DNA of 15,053 nt from DASUGM01 sp036274055 (GTDB lineage Bacteria > Acidobacteriota > Vicinamibacteria > Vicinamibacterales > SCN-69-37). Of this stretch, positions 7,045 to 15,011 are shown piece by piece; the first letter of the stretch is position 1; the number at the start of each line of letters is the position of its first letter. The notes under the pieces were generated by a model. The model saw only the letters and a list, made by a program, of their open reading frames with translations, was not told where the DNA came from and did not search any database. A program made the position numbers and the translations under genes. The stretch spans positions 1-15,053 of the forward strand of contig DASUGM010000287.1 of NCBI GenBank assembly GCA_036274055.1, in the 5' to 3' direction.

Positions 7045-8426
7045 CAGCGGTTGAACGGATATTCCTGCACCCAGTTGAAGCCGCGTGTCAGCAGCAGGAA
7101 CTTGTTCAGGTCAAATTGCGCCAGTCGCATCCGTATCTTTCTGCCGCCGAGCTCGCCGTCGAACACGAGCGTCGCTGGATCGGGTTGTTCGAAGGTGAAC
7201 TTCCCGGCCAACGTGGAGAGCGGGATCGCCACCGGTTGCGCGTTTGGCGCCGGCGGCGTACCAGCCGTCAGGTTCAGCGATTTCCCGGCGATGTCCAGTT
7301 TCACCGGCTGGCTGACCAACGAGCCGTCCATGCGTTCGAAGACGATCGACGTCGCGTTGTTGACGATCAGGCGCCGGTAGCGATCGGTGTCGGTCAGCAG
7401 CGGTGGCCGCACCACACCGTCGAGCATCATCTCCTCGACGGTCCAGATCCCGTAGAGCGGAGGCTTGGGCGCACCGCCGCCGCGGCTGTACCACCCGTCG
7501 ATGCTGCCCGACAGGCCGTAGCCGAACAGATAGGCGCCCCAGAGCAGTTGCGCGACCACCAGCGTCCACTTCACCCACGGCGTCCGCGCCAGCGGCGGCC
7601 GCGTCGACGGCGGCGTCGTGCGGTTGAGCACGAGCACGCTCAGCAGCCGCTTCACGTCCGGCGCCAGCAGGAACAGCGACATCAGAATCAGGTGAAACGA
7701 AAACAATTTCACCGGGACGTCGTAGGTCATGTTCAGCGTGAAGATCTGCGACGTCGCTGCGAGTGCAATCAGCGCGCCCGGCAACGCGGTCCACGGGATG
7801 AACAGCAGCAGCCCGGCGAGCACCTCGACGCTGCCGGTGAACATCTCATACGGACGCGACGCGCCGATCGAGTACCAGAGTACGCCCATCGGCGAGAAGT
7901 TGCCGTATGGTTCGATCAGCCGGAGCAGCGTCGGGAACGGCATCTGCAGCGGGATGATCTTCGCCATGCCGTAGCTCATCATCGTCGCGCCGAGCGCGAA
8001 GCGGATGAACAGGTAAAACCACTTGTGCACGCCGGGATAGGCGCGGCGGCGGCGATCGACGACGGACCAGACCACGGTCGCGAGCCCCGCGATCACCAGC
8101 ATGCAGAATGCCTGGACCCAGTCGTAGGTCTTGTCGCCGCTGCCGCTGAACAGCACGAGCTCGCGGTCGACGTGGAAAACGCGTTTCGCCGTGCCGAGGA
8201 CAAGGTCTTTCATCGGCCACAGCAGCTGCAGCCGCGGTGTCCAGTTTGCGAGGGTCATGCTGCCGAGCATCTGCGTGAAGATCACGTAGACGCCGAAATA
8301 CGCGACACAGAATCGGAACGCGATTCGTGTCGCCAGGCTCCACGCCGCTGCGGCTGGCACCGAGGCCGTAACCGGCGCCGCCGCACTTTCAGGAAAAGTC
8401 CGCTCGGGAAGCGTCAGGGCGTCCAT
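7044..8426 (-). CDS. DoxX-family integral membrane protein, long form with C-terminal soluble domain
   Basis: This is a 460-residue protein with about six membrane segments (near residues 31-54, 102-123, 136-158, 197-228, 240-267 and 284-305). DoxX-like features are the helix RFALGATMMSYGMAKI and the FTGSVEVLAGLLLFIPW stretch. The last 150 or so residues are soluble and beta-rich, with no domain I recognise, and end in FNWVQEYPFNR. The protein is much longer than classical DoxX proteins (roughly 130-180 residues). DoxX/DoxD relatives include the thiosulfate:quinone oxidoreductase subunits of thermoacidophilic archaea, so membrane electron transfer is a possibility, not a demonstrated role. 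It sits 49 bases downstream of the sugar dehydrogenase gene and overlaps the FAD enzyme start by one base. ATG at 8426 is the natural start; no strong Shine-Dalgarno sequence is seen. Confidence 0.8.
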   Translation of the reverse strand: MDALTLPERTFPESAAAPVTASVPAAAAWSLATRIAFRFCVAYFGVYVIFTQMLGSMTLANWTPRLQLLWPMKDLVLGTAKRVFHVDRELVLFSGSGDKTYDWVQAFCMLVIAGLATVVWSVVDRRRRAYPGVHKWFYLFIRFALGATMMSYGMAKIIPLQMPFPTLLRLIEPYGNFSPMGVLWYSIGASRPYEMFTGSVEVLAGLLLFIPWTALPGALIALAATSQIFTLNMTYDVPVKLFSFHLILMSLFLLAPDVKRLLSVLVLNRTTPPSTRPPLARTPWVKWTLVVAQLLWGAYLFGYGLSGSIDGWYSRGGGAPKPPLYGIWTVEEMMLDGVVRPPLLTDTDRYRRLIVNNATSIVFERMDGSLVSQPVKLDIAGKSLNLTAGTPPAPNAQPVAIPLSTLAGKFTFEQPDPATLVFDGELGGRKIRMRLAQFDLNKFLLLTRGFNWVQEYPFNR

Positions 8427-8475
8427 AGTGCAGGGCAGTGTAGTGCACGGAACGCGGACCTGGACGCCGCGGCCA

Positions 8476-9867
8476 CTATCCTTGAATGACGAGGATCGTC
8501 CGGCCGGCGACGAAGATCAGGCCAAACCGCGGAATCGGCCAGCCGGTGCGCGGGGCGGCCGCGATGGCGAGCGAGCCGCTGCCTGTGCCGGACGTGCCGT
8601 TCGGAAACGTGATCCAGTCGGCACCGCTCGCCGCCGACCAGTCGCAGCCCGCCGTCGCCGTCACGGCGATCGTTGTCGTCGCTCCAGCGCGGGCGACGAG
8701 GACCGGCCCCGGGCTGGCGTCGAGCGTGCATCCGCCGCCCGACGGCGCGGTCCCGACAATGCGGCTGACGGTCCCGCCGAGCGCGACGACGTAGATCTCG
8801 CCGGCGTCGTCTTCGCCGAAGGACGAGATGTTGGCGCCGGTGTCGAGCAGCAACTGCTGCGAGCTGCCGTTCCAGGTCAGGATTTCACCGCTGCAGAAAT
8901 CGCCGTAGACGTAGGTGCCGGGAGCGAGCGCGCCCAGCGTGCCGCGATAGACGTAGCCGCCGGTGATCGAGCAGCGGCCGCCGGTGTGACCGTAGTCGAA
9001 AATCGGAAAGATGTAGTTCGACGGCGTGCACAGCGTCCGGTCGTTGTTCGTGCAGGCGTTGCCCTCGTAAACGCGCCAGCCGTAGTTGCCGCCGTTGAGG
9101 ATCGGCGCGTTGACCTCTTCACGTTCGACCTGGCCGACGTCGGCGAGCCACAGCTGATTGGTGGCGCGATCGAACGCGAAACGCCATGGATTGCGCAGGC
9201 CGTAGGCCAGGATTTCGTCGCGGCCCTCGATGGAGCCAAAGAACGGGTTCGACAGCGGAATCCCGTAGGGCAGCGTTCCGCCCTGGGCGTTGACGTCGAT
9301 GCGCAGCAGCTTGCCGAGCAGCACGTTCTTGTTCTGGGCGTTGTTGGGCGGATCGTTTCCCGAGCCGCCATCGCCGACGCCGATGTAGAGATAACCGTCC
9401 GGCCCGAACGTGAGCATGCCACCGTTGTGGTTGGCGAAGCCGGGATGCGGAATCGTCAGCAGCACGCGCTCGGTTGAATCCGCGGCGTCGCGGTTGACGT
9501 TCGACGCAAGGTATTCGGCGATGACGATCGCACCGTCGGCAGTGCGCGTGTAGTAGACGAAGAAGCGGCGGTTGCTCGAGTACGACGGATGAAACGCCAG
9601 GCCGAGCAGCCCGCGTTCGCCGCCAGACAGCACGCGCGATCGAATGTCGAGGAACGTCGCCATGCCATCGCCGCCAGGCGGCATCACCCGAATCACGCCG
9701 GCCTGCTCGACGATGAACAGTCGGCGCGTGCCATCGCGGGCGCCGGTCGCGAACACCGGATTGGTCAGCCCGCTGGCGACCGGGACGAGTTGGACCTGGG
9801 TCACGGCTGTTGAAGGGTGGAGGAACCCCGCGGCAATTACCAAGGCAACGAACGTTCGATGGAACAT
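8476..9867 (-). CDS. PQQ-dependent soluble sugar dehydrogenase with C-terminal BACON domain
   Basis: This 463-residue exported protein has a signal peptide (MFHRTFVALVIAAGFLHPST, about 1-23). The beta-propeller GSDH domain spans about 25-372. Family motifs are present in order: GERGLLGLAFHP, NHNGGMLTFGPDGYLYIG (containing the candidate catalytic His, residue 147), VGDGGSGNDP, YGLRNPWRFAFD (PQQ-contacting Arg, residue 225), LADVGQVEREEVN and GNYGWRVYEG. Such enzymes oxidise aldoses in the periplasm using PQQ. After the linker APSGGGC, residues 378-463 match a BACON domain (GCDWSAASGADWITF, then SGTGSGSLAIA), which is often linked to glycan or mucin binding. ATG at 9867 is preferred because GGAAGGGGG lies just upstream; an ATG five codons earlier lies within the adjacent palindrome arm. 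First gene of the probable redox operon. No PQQ synthesis gene is in the window. Confidence 0.92.
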   Translation of the reverse strand: MFHRTFVALVIAAGFLHPSTAVTQVQLVPVASGLTNPVFATGARDGTRRLFIVEQAGVIRVMPPGGDGMATFLDIRSRVLSGGERGLLGLAFHPSYSSNRRFFVYYTRTADGAIVIAEYLASNVNRDAADSTERVLLTIPHPGFANHNGGMLTFGPDGYLYIGVGDGGSGNDPPNNAQNKNVLLGKLLRIDVNAQGGTLPYGIPLSNPFFGSIEGRDEILAYGLRNPWRFAFDRATNQLWLADVGQVEREEVNAPILNGGNYGWRVYEGNACTNNDRTLCTPSNYIFPIFDYGHTGGRCSITGGYVYRGTLGALAPGTYVYGDFCSGEILTWNGSSQQLLLDTGANISSFGEDDAGEIYVVALGGTVSRIVGTAPSGGGCTLDASPGPVLVARAGATTTIAVTATAGCDWSAASGADWITFPNGTSGTGSGSLAIAAAPRTGWPIPRFGLIFVAGRTILVIQG

Positions 9868-9878
9868 CGAACCCCCTT

Positions 9879-10075
9879 CCATTATGGGCGATGGGCGATC
9901 GGGTGATCGGGTGATGGCAAAGCATGGGGCGATCGCGCGATCGGGTGAAGGATGTACTGAGTCGCTGCAGGCTGTGGCTCGGGTCGTTCTTGTCTGATCT
10001 GGTCCTTCGCTCGATCGCGCGATCGCCCATGCTCTGCCATCGCCCGATGGCCCGATCGCCCATCGCCCATAATGG
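9879..10075. repeat. Long imperfect palindrome of short units in a divergent promoter region
   Basis: The outermost 25 bases (9879-9903 and 10051-10075) are perfectly complementary. Pairing then continues with few mismatches to about 9952 and 10003, giving arms of about 73 bases around a loop of about 50. Each arm is a string of related units, mostly 7-8 bases: ATGGGCG, ATGGGCG, ATCGGGTG, ATCGGGTG, a spacer of ATGGCAAAGC, then ATGGGGCG, ATCGCGCG, ATCGGGTG. The element fills the spacer between the sugar dehydrogenase and MFS genes. Its left edge touches the dehydrogenase Shine-Dalgarno sequence and its right edge contains the upstream candidate ATG of the MFS gene. No convincing -35/-10 pair is seen inside. 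I do not recognise a named family. Confidence 0.88.
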
Positions 10076-10083
10076 GCGCGCCT

Positions 10084-11355
10084 ATGTCCACCGCGCGCCC
10101 ATTAAATTCCCCAAGTCAGGTGCTGTTCGCGAGTTTGATCGGCACGGCGATCGAGTTCTTCGATTTCTACATCTACGCCACCGCGGCCGTCCTGGTTTTC
10201 CCTCGGCTGTTCTTTCCAAACACGGATCCGGCCGCGGCGACGCTCGCCTCGCTGGCGACCTTCGCGATCGCATTTCTCGCGCGGCCGATCGGCTCGGCGC
10301 TGTTCGGACATTTCGGCGATCGCGTCGGCCGGAAGACCACGCTGGTCGCGGCGCTGCTGACGATGGGCGTGTCGACCGTGATCATCGGCATGCTGCCGAC
10401 TTACGCCACCATCGGCATTGCGGCCCCGTTGCTGCTCGCGCTGTGCCGGTTCGGTCAGGGGCTGGGACTCGGCGGCGAGTGGGGCGGCGCGGTGCTGCTC
10501 GCGATTGAAAATGCTCCGCCTGGCAAGCGCGCCTGGTATGGGATGTTTCCGCAGCTCGGCGCGCCGGTTGGGTTCCTGTTTTCCGGCGGCATCTTCCTGT
10601 TGCTGTCGGAGTTCCTCAGCGACGCGCAGTTCTTCGCGTTCGGCTGGCGGATTCCGTTTCTCGCGAGCGCGGCGCTGGTCGCGGTCGGGTTGTACGTCCG
10701 CTTGACCATCACCGAGACGCCGGTGTTCCGCGAGGCGGCGGCGAAACGAAAGCGCGTCAAGGTGCCGATGGTGGCGGTGCTGCGCGATCACACCGGGACG
10801 CTGATCCTCGGCATCTTCATCTCGCTGTCGGCGTTTGTGTTGTTCTATCTGATGACCGTGTTCGCGTTGTCGTGGGGCACCACCGCGCTCGGCTACACGC
10901 GGTCGCACTTTCTGATGATCCAGCTCTTCGGCATTCTGTTCTTCGGTCTGCTGATTCCGGTGTCCGCGATCATCGCCGAGCGCGGCCGTCGTCACACCGC
11001 GATGTGGGTCAACGTCGCGATCGCCGTCTTCGGCGTCGTCATGGCGCCGCTGTTCCAGGCGGGCACGGTCGGCGCCATTGCGATGATGGTGCTCGGCATG
11101 TGTCTGGTCGGGCTGGTCTACGGACCGCTCGGCACGTTGTTATCCGAATTGTTTCCCACCAACGTCCGCTACAGCGGCACGTCGTTGACCTTCAATCTGG
11201 CGGGAATCTTCGGGGCCTCACTCGCGCCGTACGCGGCGACCTGGCTGGCGACCCACCACGGGCTCGCGTTCGTCGGGTACTATCTGTCCGCATCGGCGGT
11301 GCTGACGCTGGCGGGGTTGTTCCTGACGCGCGAAACGAAGGACCTGGTGCTGTAG
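10084..11355 (+). CDS. MFS transporter, metabolite:H+ symporter (MHS/ProP-ShiA-KgtP-like) family
   Basis: This is a 423-residue inner-membrane protein with about 12 helices. MHS family signatures include the opening GTAIEFFDFYIYATAAVLVF, the loop 2-3 motif GHFGDRVGRKTT, and the strongly diagnostic CRFGQGLGLGGEWGGA. The mid-protein FGWRIPFLASAALVAVGLYV and TITETPVF are also typical. Relatives import shikimate, alpha-ketoglutarate, proline/betaine or citrate with protons; which of these applies here cannot be told. ATG at 10084 (MSTARPLNS) is chosen; ATG at 10072 is in frame but lies inside the palindrome arm. Neither has a visible Shine-Dalgarno sequence. The gene is followed after 3 bases by the first carboxypeptidase-regulatory-like gene, so they are probably cotranscribed. 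Confidence 0.9.
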   Translation: MSTARPLNSPSQVLFASLIGTAIEFFDFYIYATAAVLVFPRLFFPNTDPAAATLASLATFAIAFLARPIGSALFGHFGDRVGRKTTLVAALLTMGVSTVIIGMLPTYATIGIAAPLLLALCRFGQGLGLGGEWGGAVLLAIENAPPGKRAWYGMFPQLGAPVGFLFSGGIFLLLSEFLSDAQFFAFGWRIPFLASAALVAVGLYVRLTITETPVFREAAAKRKRVKVPMVAVLRDHTGTLILGIFISLSAFVLFYLMTVFALSWGTTALGYTRSHFLMIQLFGILFFGLLIPVSAIIAERGRRHTAMWVNVAIAVFGVVMAPLFQAGTVGAIAMMVLGMCLVGLVYGPLGTLLSELFPTNVRYSGTSLTFNLAGIFGASLAPYAATWLATHHGLAFVGYYLSASAVLTLAGLFLTRETKDLVL

Positions 11356-11358
11356 CCC

Positions 11359-13206
11359 ATGCTCAATCGGCGGTCGTCGTCGACGTTCGCGATGGCGGTG
11401 CTGGCGCTTTGCGCGGGCCTTGTCGCGCGCGGCGGTGCGCAGCGGGGCACGCTGCCACAGACCGGCACCGGCCTCATCGCCGGCCGCGTCACAGAGGGCA
11501 ACACGACTCGACCCGTGCCGGGGGCGACCGTCGTGCTCCTCGGCAGCGGCCAGCCGCGGGTTGTGGGCGCCGATGAACAGGGTCGGTTCTACTTTGCCGG
11601 CCTGCCGCCCGGTTCGTTTCAGATCAACGCGTCACGCCACGGCTACAACCAGATCTCGGCGTTTCTCGACCGTCCGGTGGCGCTGGCGGCCGGCGAACGG
11701 CGTGCTGACGTTGCGCTGCGGTTGGTGAAACAAGGCTCGCTCGCCGGCGTCGTCCGCGACGACGGCGGCGATCCGGTCGTCGGCACTGATGTCGTCGCGT
11801 TTCGGCGCGTGTTGACCAACGGCCGCTGGTCGCTGCGGCGGGTCGGACAGGCGCGCACCGACGATCGCGGCGCCTATCGCATCACCGGCCTCGATCCCGC
11901 CGACTACGTGATCTGCGCGTGCTCGCGCGACCCGATTCCATTCGACGGAGTGCTGCTGACGACGATCGCGTCCGAGCCGCTGCAGCTGATGGGCGTCGCG
12001 GCGCGCGCGCTGTCGCGCGGCGCCGACGTCGCCGAACTGGACGCGACCCTGCGCACCTACGCGCCGACGTTTTTTGGCAACAGCGCGACGACGGCGCAGG
12101 CCGCGCGGGTGGCTGTCGCCAGCGGCGACGAGAAATCCGGCCTCGACATCACGACGCCCGTCGTTCTCGCGACGCGCGTGTCGGGCCGCGTCGTCGGCGG
12201 GCCGGTCAGCGCGTCGAACCTGATGCTGGTGCCGGCGGGAAACGCCGGCATCGAAGGCGCGATTGCCGCGATTCCGCCGATGCTCGTGCAGGCCGACGGA
12301 CGGTTTGATTTTGCCGGCGTGCCGCCGGGTCCGTACGTCGTTCGCGTCGTGCCACGCGGCGGCCGCGGCGGCGGCGGGATGTCTGGCGCCGCGCTCGCGT
12401 TCCTTGGGGCGCGCGCCGCGGACGTCGCCAGGCCGCCGGCGCCACCGTCCGCGGCTGACGCCGGCAGCGCGCTCTGGGCCGAAGAGCCGATCACCGTCAG
12501 CGATCGTGGAGCCACCGACGTGATTGTGGCGTTGCGTCCGACGCTGTCATTGACCGGACGAGTCGTGATCGAAGGACCGCCGATGTCAGCGCCCGCGGCG
12601 GATCCAATGCTGCCGGTGCGCTCGGACGCGTTCGCTCAGGTCAACGTCGGGCTGCAGCCGGTAGCGAATGACCCCGCCCGTTTCAGTCCGGCCGTGGCAC
12701 GAGCTGCAGCCGACGGATCGTTCACTGTGACTGGTCTCGTCCCAGGCCGTTATTCGGTGACGGCGACTCCACCACGCGCCGCGACGTCGTTGCGATCAGT
12801 GATGCTCGGCGGCACCGATGTCACCGACCTCGCGATTGAAATCGGCGCAGCGAATACGACCGACCTCGTCCTCACATACGCGGGGAATACCGTCGCGACT
12901 CTTCAGGGCTCGATCGAGGGATTCGCGCTCACTCCGAATGCGGCCGTGACCGTGCTGGTTTTTTCTGCCGATCGCCGCTACTGGGCTGATCCGGTCGCGG
13001 CGCGACGGCGATTTCGCGCTGTCGCTCCCTCGCGTGATGGATCGTTCATCGTCCCCCTGGCACCTGGGGAGTACCTTGTCTGCGCTGTTCCTGACGAGGC
13101 CGCGGTCGACTGGCAGGAGATGAGCCGGTTGGACGTGCTGGCCCGCACGGCGCAGCGCGTCGTCGCCGTTGACGGCACGCGCACGACCGTAATGGTGAAG
13201 CGATGA
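11359..13206 (+). CDS. Secreted carboxypeptidase-regulatory-like domain protein (paralog A)
   Basis: This 615-residue protein has a signal peptide (about 1-27, with hydrophobic core FAMAVLALCAGLVA). At least two CarboxypepD_reg-like beta-sandwich repeats follow. The first (about 38-95) has GLIAGRVTEG, then DEQGRFYFAGLPPGSFQINA. The second (about 127-187) has LAGVVRDDGGDPV, then TDDRGAYRITGLDPADYVI. Further similar modules follow, for example ADGRFDFAGVPPGPYVVRV and ADGSFTVTGLVPGRYSVTA. The C-terminal module ends in PLAPGEYLVCAVP. No peptidase residues or membrane barrel are present, so this is a secreted or surface protein of unknown function, a type abundant in Acidobacteriota. It starts 3 bases after the MFS stop, without a clear Shine-Dalgarno sequence. 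It overlaps the next gene by 4 bases (ATGA) and aligns with it module by module. Confidence 0.85.
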   Translation: MLNRRSSSTFAMAVLALCAGLVARGGAQRGTLPQTGTGLIAGRVTEGNTTRPVPGATVVLLGSGQPRVVGADEQGRFYFAGLPPGSFQINASRHGYNQISAFLDRPVALAAGERRADVALRLVKQGSLAGVVRDDGGDPVVGTDVVAFRRVLTNGRWSLRRVGQARTDDRGAYRITGLDPADYVICACSRDPIPFDGVLLTTIASEPLQLMGVAARALSRGADVAELDATLRTYAPTFFGNSATTAQAARVAVASGDEKSGLDITTPVVLATRVSGRVVGGPVSASNLMLVPAGNAGIEGAIAAIPPMLVQADGRFDFAGVPPGPYVVRVVPRGGRGGGGMSGAALAFLGARAADVARPPAPPSAADAGSALWAEEPITVSDRGATDVIVALRPTLSLTGRVVIEGPPMSAPAADPMLPVRSDAFAQVNVGLQPVANDPARFSPAVARAAADGSFTVTGLVPGRYSVTATPPRAATSLRSVMLGGTDVTDLAIEIGAANTTDLVLTYAGNTVATLQGSIEGFALTPNAAVTVLVFSADRRYWADPVAARRRFRAVAPSRDGSFIVPLAPGEYLVCAVPDEAAVDWQEMSRLDVLARTAQRVVAVDGTRTTVMVKR

Positions 13207-14969
13207 CCAGAACGACCGCGGCGTTCGCGGTTTTCGCGATGACCTTTACTGTCGTCGTCGCGGCATCGCAGACACCGCGTCCGCAAGCTGCGCCCGCACC
13301 GCCAACGTCGACCATCCAGGGCGTCGTCGTCGCGGCTGATACCGGCGCGCCGCTCCGCCTCGCCCACGTGGTGGTGATCGGCGCGACGGGAACGTTGAAA
13401 GTCACGTCGACGGAAGCTGACGGCCGATTCACGTTCGTCAATCTGCCCGCGGATCGCTACACGATCGGCGCCAGCAAGCCGCCGTATATCGGCGCGCTGG
13501 CGGGCGCGAAGCGTCCAGCGCGGCCGGGGTCGCCGGTGGTCGTTGCCGCTGGACAGTTGGTCAGCGATGTCATCGTCCGATTGCCGCCGGGTGCGGCGAT
13601 CTCCGGCGTCATCACGAACGAGCTTGGCCAGCCCGCGGTTGCGACGTTCGTCGGGCTGAGAACGTGGCAGATGCGCGGGACCGAGCGCGTCATGGTGAAT
13701 GCGCAGGCACCAATGAGCGCGACCGACGAGCGCGGCCGCTACCGCATTGCCGGTCTGCCGCCGGGGGACTACATCGTCTCGGCGATGCCGCTGTTGGCAT
13801 CGTTGCAACCGCAGAAGATTTTGAGGGCTGCGGAAGTCGACGCCGCCCTCAAGACCGATCCCGCGACGATTACGCCGACGCCGATCGCTCCGTCGCAATC
13901 GTTGACCGTCGATCGCTACGCACCCAGCTACTACCCGGGCACGCCGCGCGGGGAGGACGCGGTGGTCGTTACCGTGATCGCCGGCGAGGATCGACAGAAC
14001 GTCGACTTCCGTGTCGAGCGCGCGAAGAGCGCCCGCGTCGAGGGCACCGTGTTTGGCGCTGATGGCCGTCCGATTGGCGGCGATCCGCGCGGTGGCGCGT
14101 TTCGGCTGACGTTGCGCACGGCGTCAAGTGATGCGACGTTTTCCACCTTGATGTCGGCGACGATTGGCCCCGAAGGGCGATTTGCCTTCGCGAATGTCAT
14201 GCCGGGTACCTACATCGCGTCGATGGCGATGCAGAACGGCGATTTTCTCGCCACGCTCGTCGACGTCAACGGCGTCGACGTCACTGGCCTGCAGCTCAAC
14301 CAGCGGCCGCCGATTGCCGTTCGCGGCCGGTTGATTTTCGACGGTAACGGGCCGCCGCCGGCGGTTGGCGGGCGCCTTGTTTCGATTGCCGGTGCAGCGT
14401 CTGACGCGCAGGCACTTGCGCCGTCGGTTGGCCGCACCGATCCCGCGGGCGTCTTCGAGATCTCGCGACTGCTTCCCGGCCGCTACAAAGTCGGAGCCTC
14501 GCTGTCGTTCGGCGCGTCGGCCGACCAATTGAAGTGGTCGCTGCAGTCCGTTGTCGTCGACGGCCGCGACATCACCGACCTGCCACTGGAAGTCGGCGCC
14601 GACGCCGCGCCCAGGGAAATCGTCGTCACCTACACGGATCGATGGCAGGAAATCAGCGGCCGCCTGCAACTCGCCAACGGCGCGCCGGCGACGGACTACG
14701 CCGTCGTCGTGTTTCCTGCGGACCGGAACCACTGGATTTACGAATCGCGGCGCATCGCGATTGCACGCCCGGGCTCGAACGGCCAATTCACGTTCGGCGG
14801 CCCGGGCCCGACGACGTTGCCGCCGGGAAATTATCTGATTGCCGCTGTGACCGACATCGAGCGCGGCGAACAATTCAATCCTGCGTTTCTGGCCGCGCTC
14901 GCGCAGGCGGCGATTCCCGTAGTGGTCAAACCCGGCGAGCGGAAGATCCAGGACCTGGCAGTGCGATAG
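13203..14969 (+). CDS. Secreted carboxypeptidase-regulatory-like domain protein (paralog B)
   Basis: This 588-residue protein has a signal peptide (about 1-21, AVFAMTFTVVVAASQ) and serial CarboxypepD_reg-like modules. The first (about 37-92) has TIQGVVVAADTGAPL and EADGRFTFVNLPADRYTI. The second (about 131-196) has AAISGVITNELGQPAV and TDERGRYRIAGLPPGDYIV. Later modules carry EGRFAFANVMPGTYIAS and DPAGVFEISRLLPGRYKVG. The C-terminal module contains VVVFPADRNHWIYESRR, which corresponds to VLVFSADRRYWADPVAARR in paralog A, and YAPSYYPGTPRG corresponds to YAPTFFGNSATT. The two genes are therefore a diverged tandem duplication. The start ATG overlaps the previous stop (ATGA), showing tight coupling. 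Function is unknown; a surface or periplasmic structural or binding role is the reasonable guess. Confidence 0.85.
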   Translation: MTRTTAAFAVFAMTFTVVVAASQTPRPQAAPAPPTSTIQGVVVAADTGAPLRLAHVVVIGATGTLKVTSTEADGRFTFVNLPADRYTIGASKPPYIGALAGAKRPARPGSPVVVAAGQLVSDVIVRLPPGAAISGVITNELGQPAVATFVGLRTWQMRGTERVMVNAQAPMSATDERGRYRIAGLPPGDYIVSAMPLLASLQPQKILRAAEVDAALKTDPATITPTPIAPSQSLTVDRYAPSYYPGTPRGEDAVVVTVIAGEDRQNVDFRVERAKSARVEGTVFGADGRPIGGDPRGGAFRLTLRTASSDATFSTLMSATIGPEGRFAFANVMPGTYIASMAMQNGDFLATLVDVNGVDVTGLQLNQRPPIAVRGRLIFDGNGPPPAVGGRLVSIAGAASDAQALAPSVGRTDPAGVFEISRLLPGRYKVGASLSFGASADQLKWSLQSVVVDGRDITDLPLEVGADAAPREIVVTYTDRWQEISGRLQLANGAPATDYAVVVFPADRNHWIYESRRIAIARPGSNGQFTFGGPGPTTLPPGNYLIAAVTDIERGEQFNPAFLAALAQAAIPVVVKPGERKIQDLAVR

Positions 14970-14988
14970 GCGGCCGGTTCCGGGGTTC

Positions 14989-15011
14989 AATTGGGGACGG
15001 GGGTGTTTTCC
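14989..15011. repeat. REP-like motif at the right edge
   Basis: The short segment containing TTGGGGACGGGGGTGTTTTC lies 19 bases after the stop of paralog B. It resembles the GGGGACxGxxxxxxTTTTC type of motif seen in dispersed repeats associated with REP-type Y1 transposases in several bacterial phyla; this is recalled, not searched. The remainder of 14970-15053 holds nothing else I can support, and no hairpin partner is visible before the window ends. Confidence 0.35.

Noticed and set aside
7116..9477. Long plus-strand open frames (7116-8489 and 8428-9477) opposite the DoxX and sugar dehydrogenase genes
   Set aside because: Their compositions are Arg/Ala/Asp-rich with no domain; the minus strand carries recognisable family motifs throughout.
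9953..10002. Promoters within the palindrome loop for the two divergent operons
   Set aside because: No convincing -35/-10 pair with proper spacing is seen on either strand, so none is annotated.
9929..10026. GCGATCGC octamers resembling the cyanobacterial HIP1 sequence (9929-9936 and 10019-10026)
   Set aside because: They are part of the palindrome's own unit string and only two occur here; gene content does not suggest a cyanobacterium.
9879..10075. CRISPR-like array of short repeats
   Set aside because: Units are only 7-10 bases with no spacers, and the arrangement is an inverted repeat, not direct repeats separated by unique spacers.
10102..10995. 297-codon antisense frame in the MFS gene
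   Set aside because: Its charged, repetitive composition (QREQQRGRN-like) and position opposite a well-conserved transporter mark it as a shadow frame.
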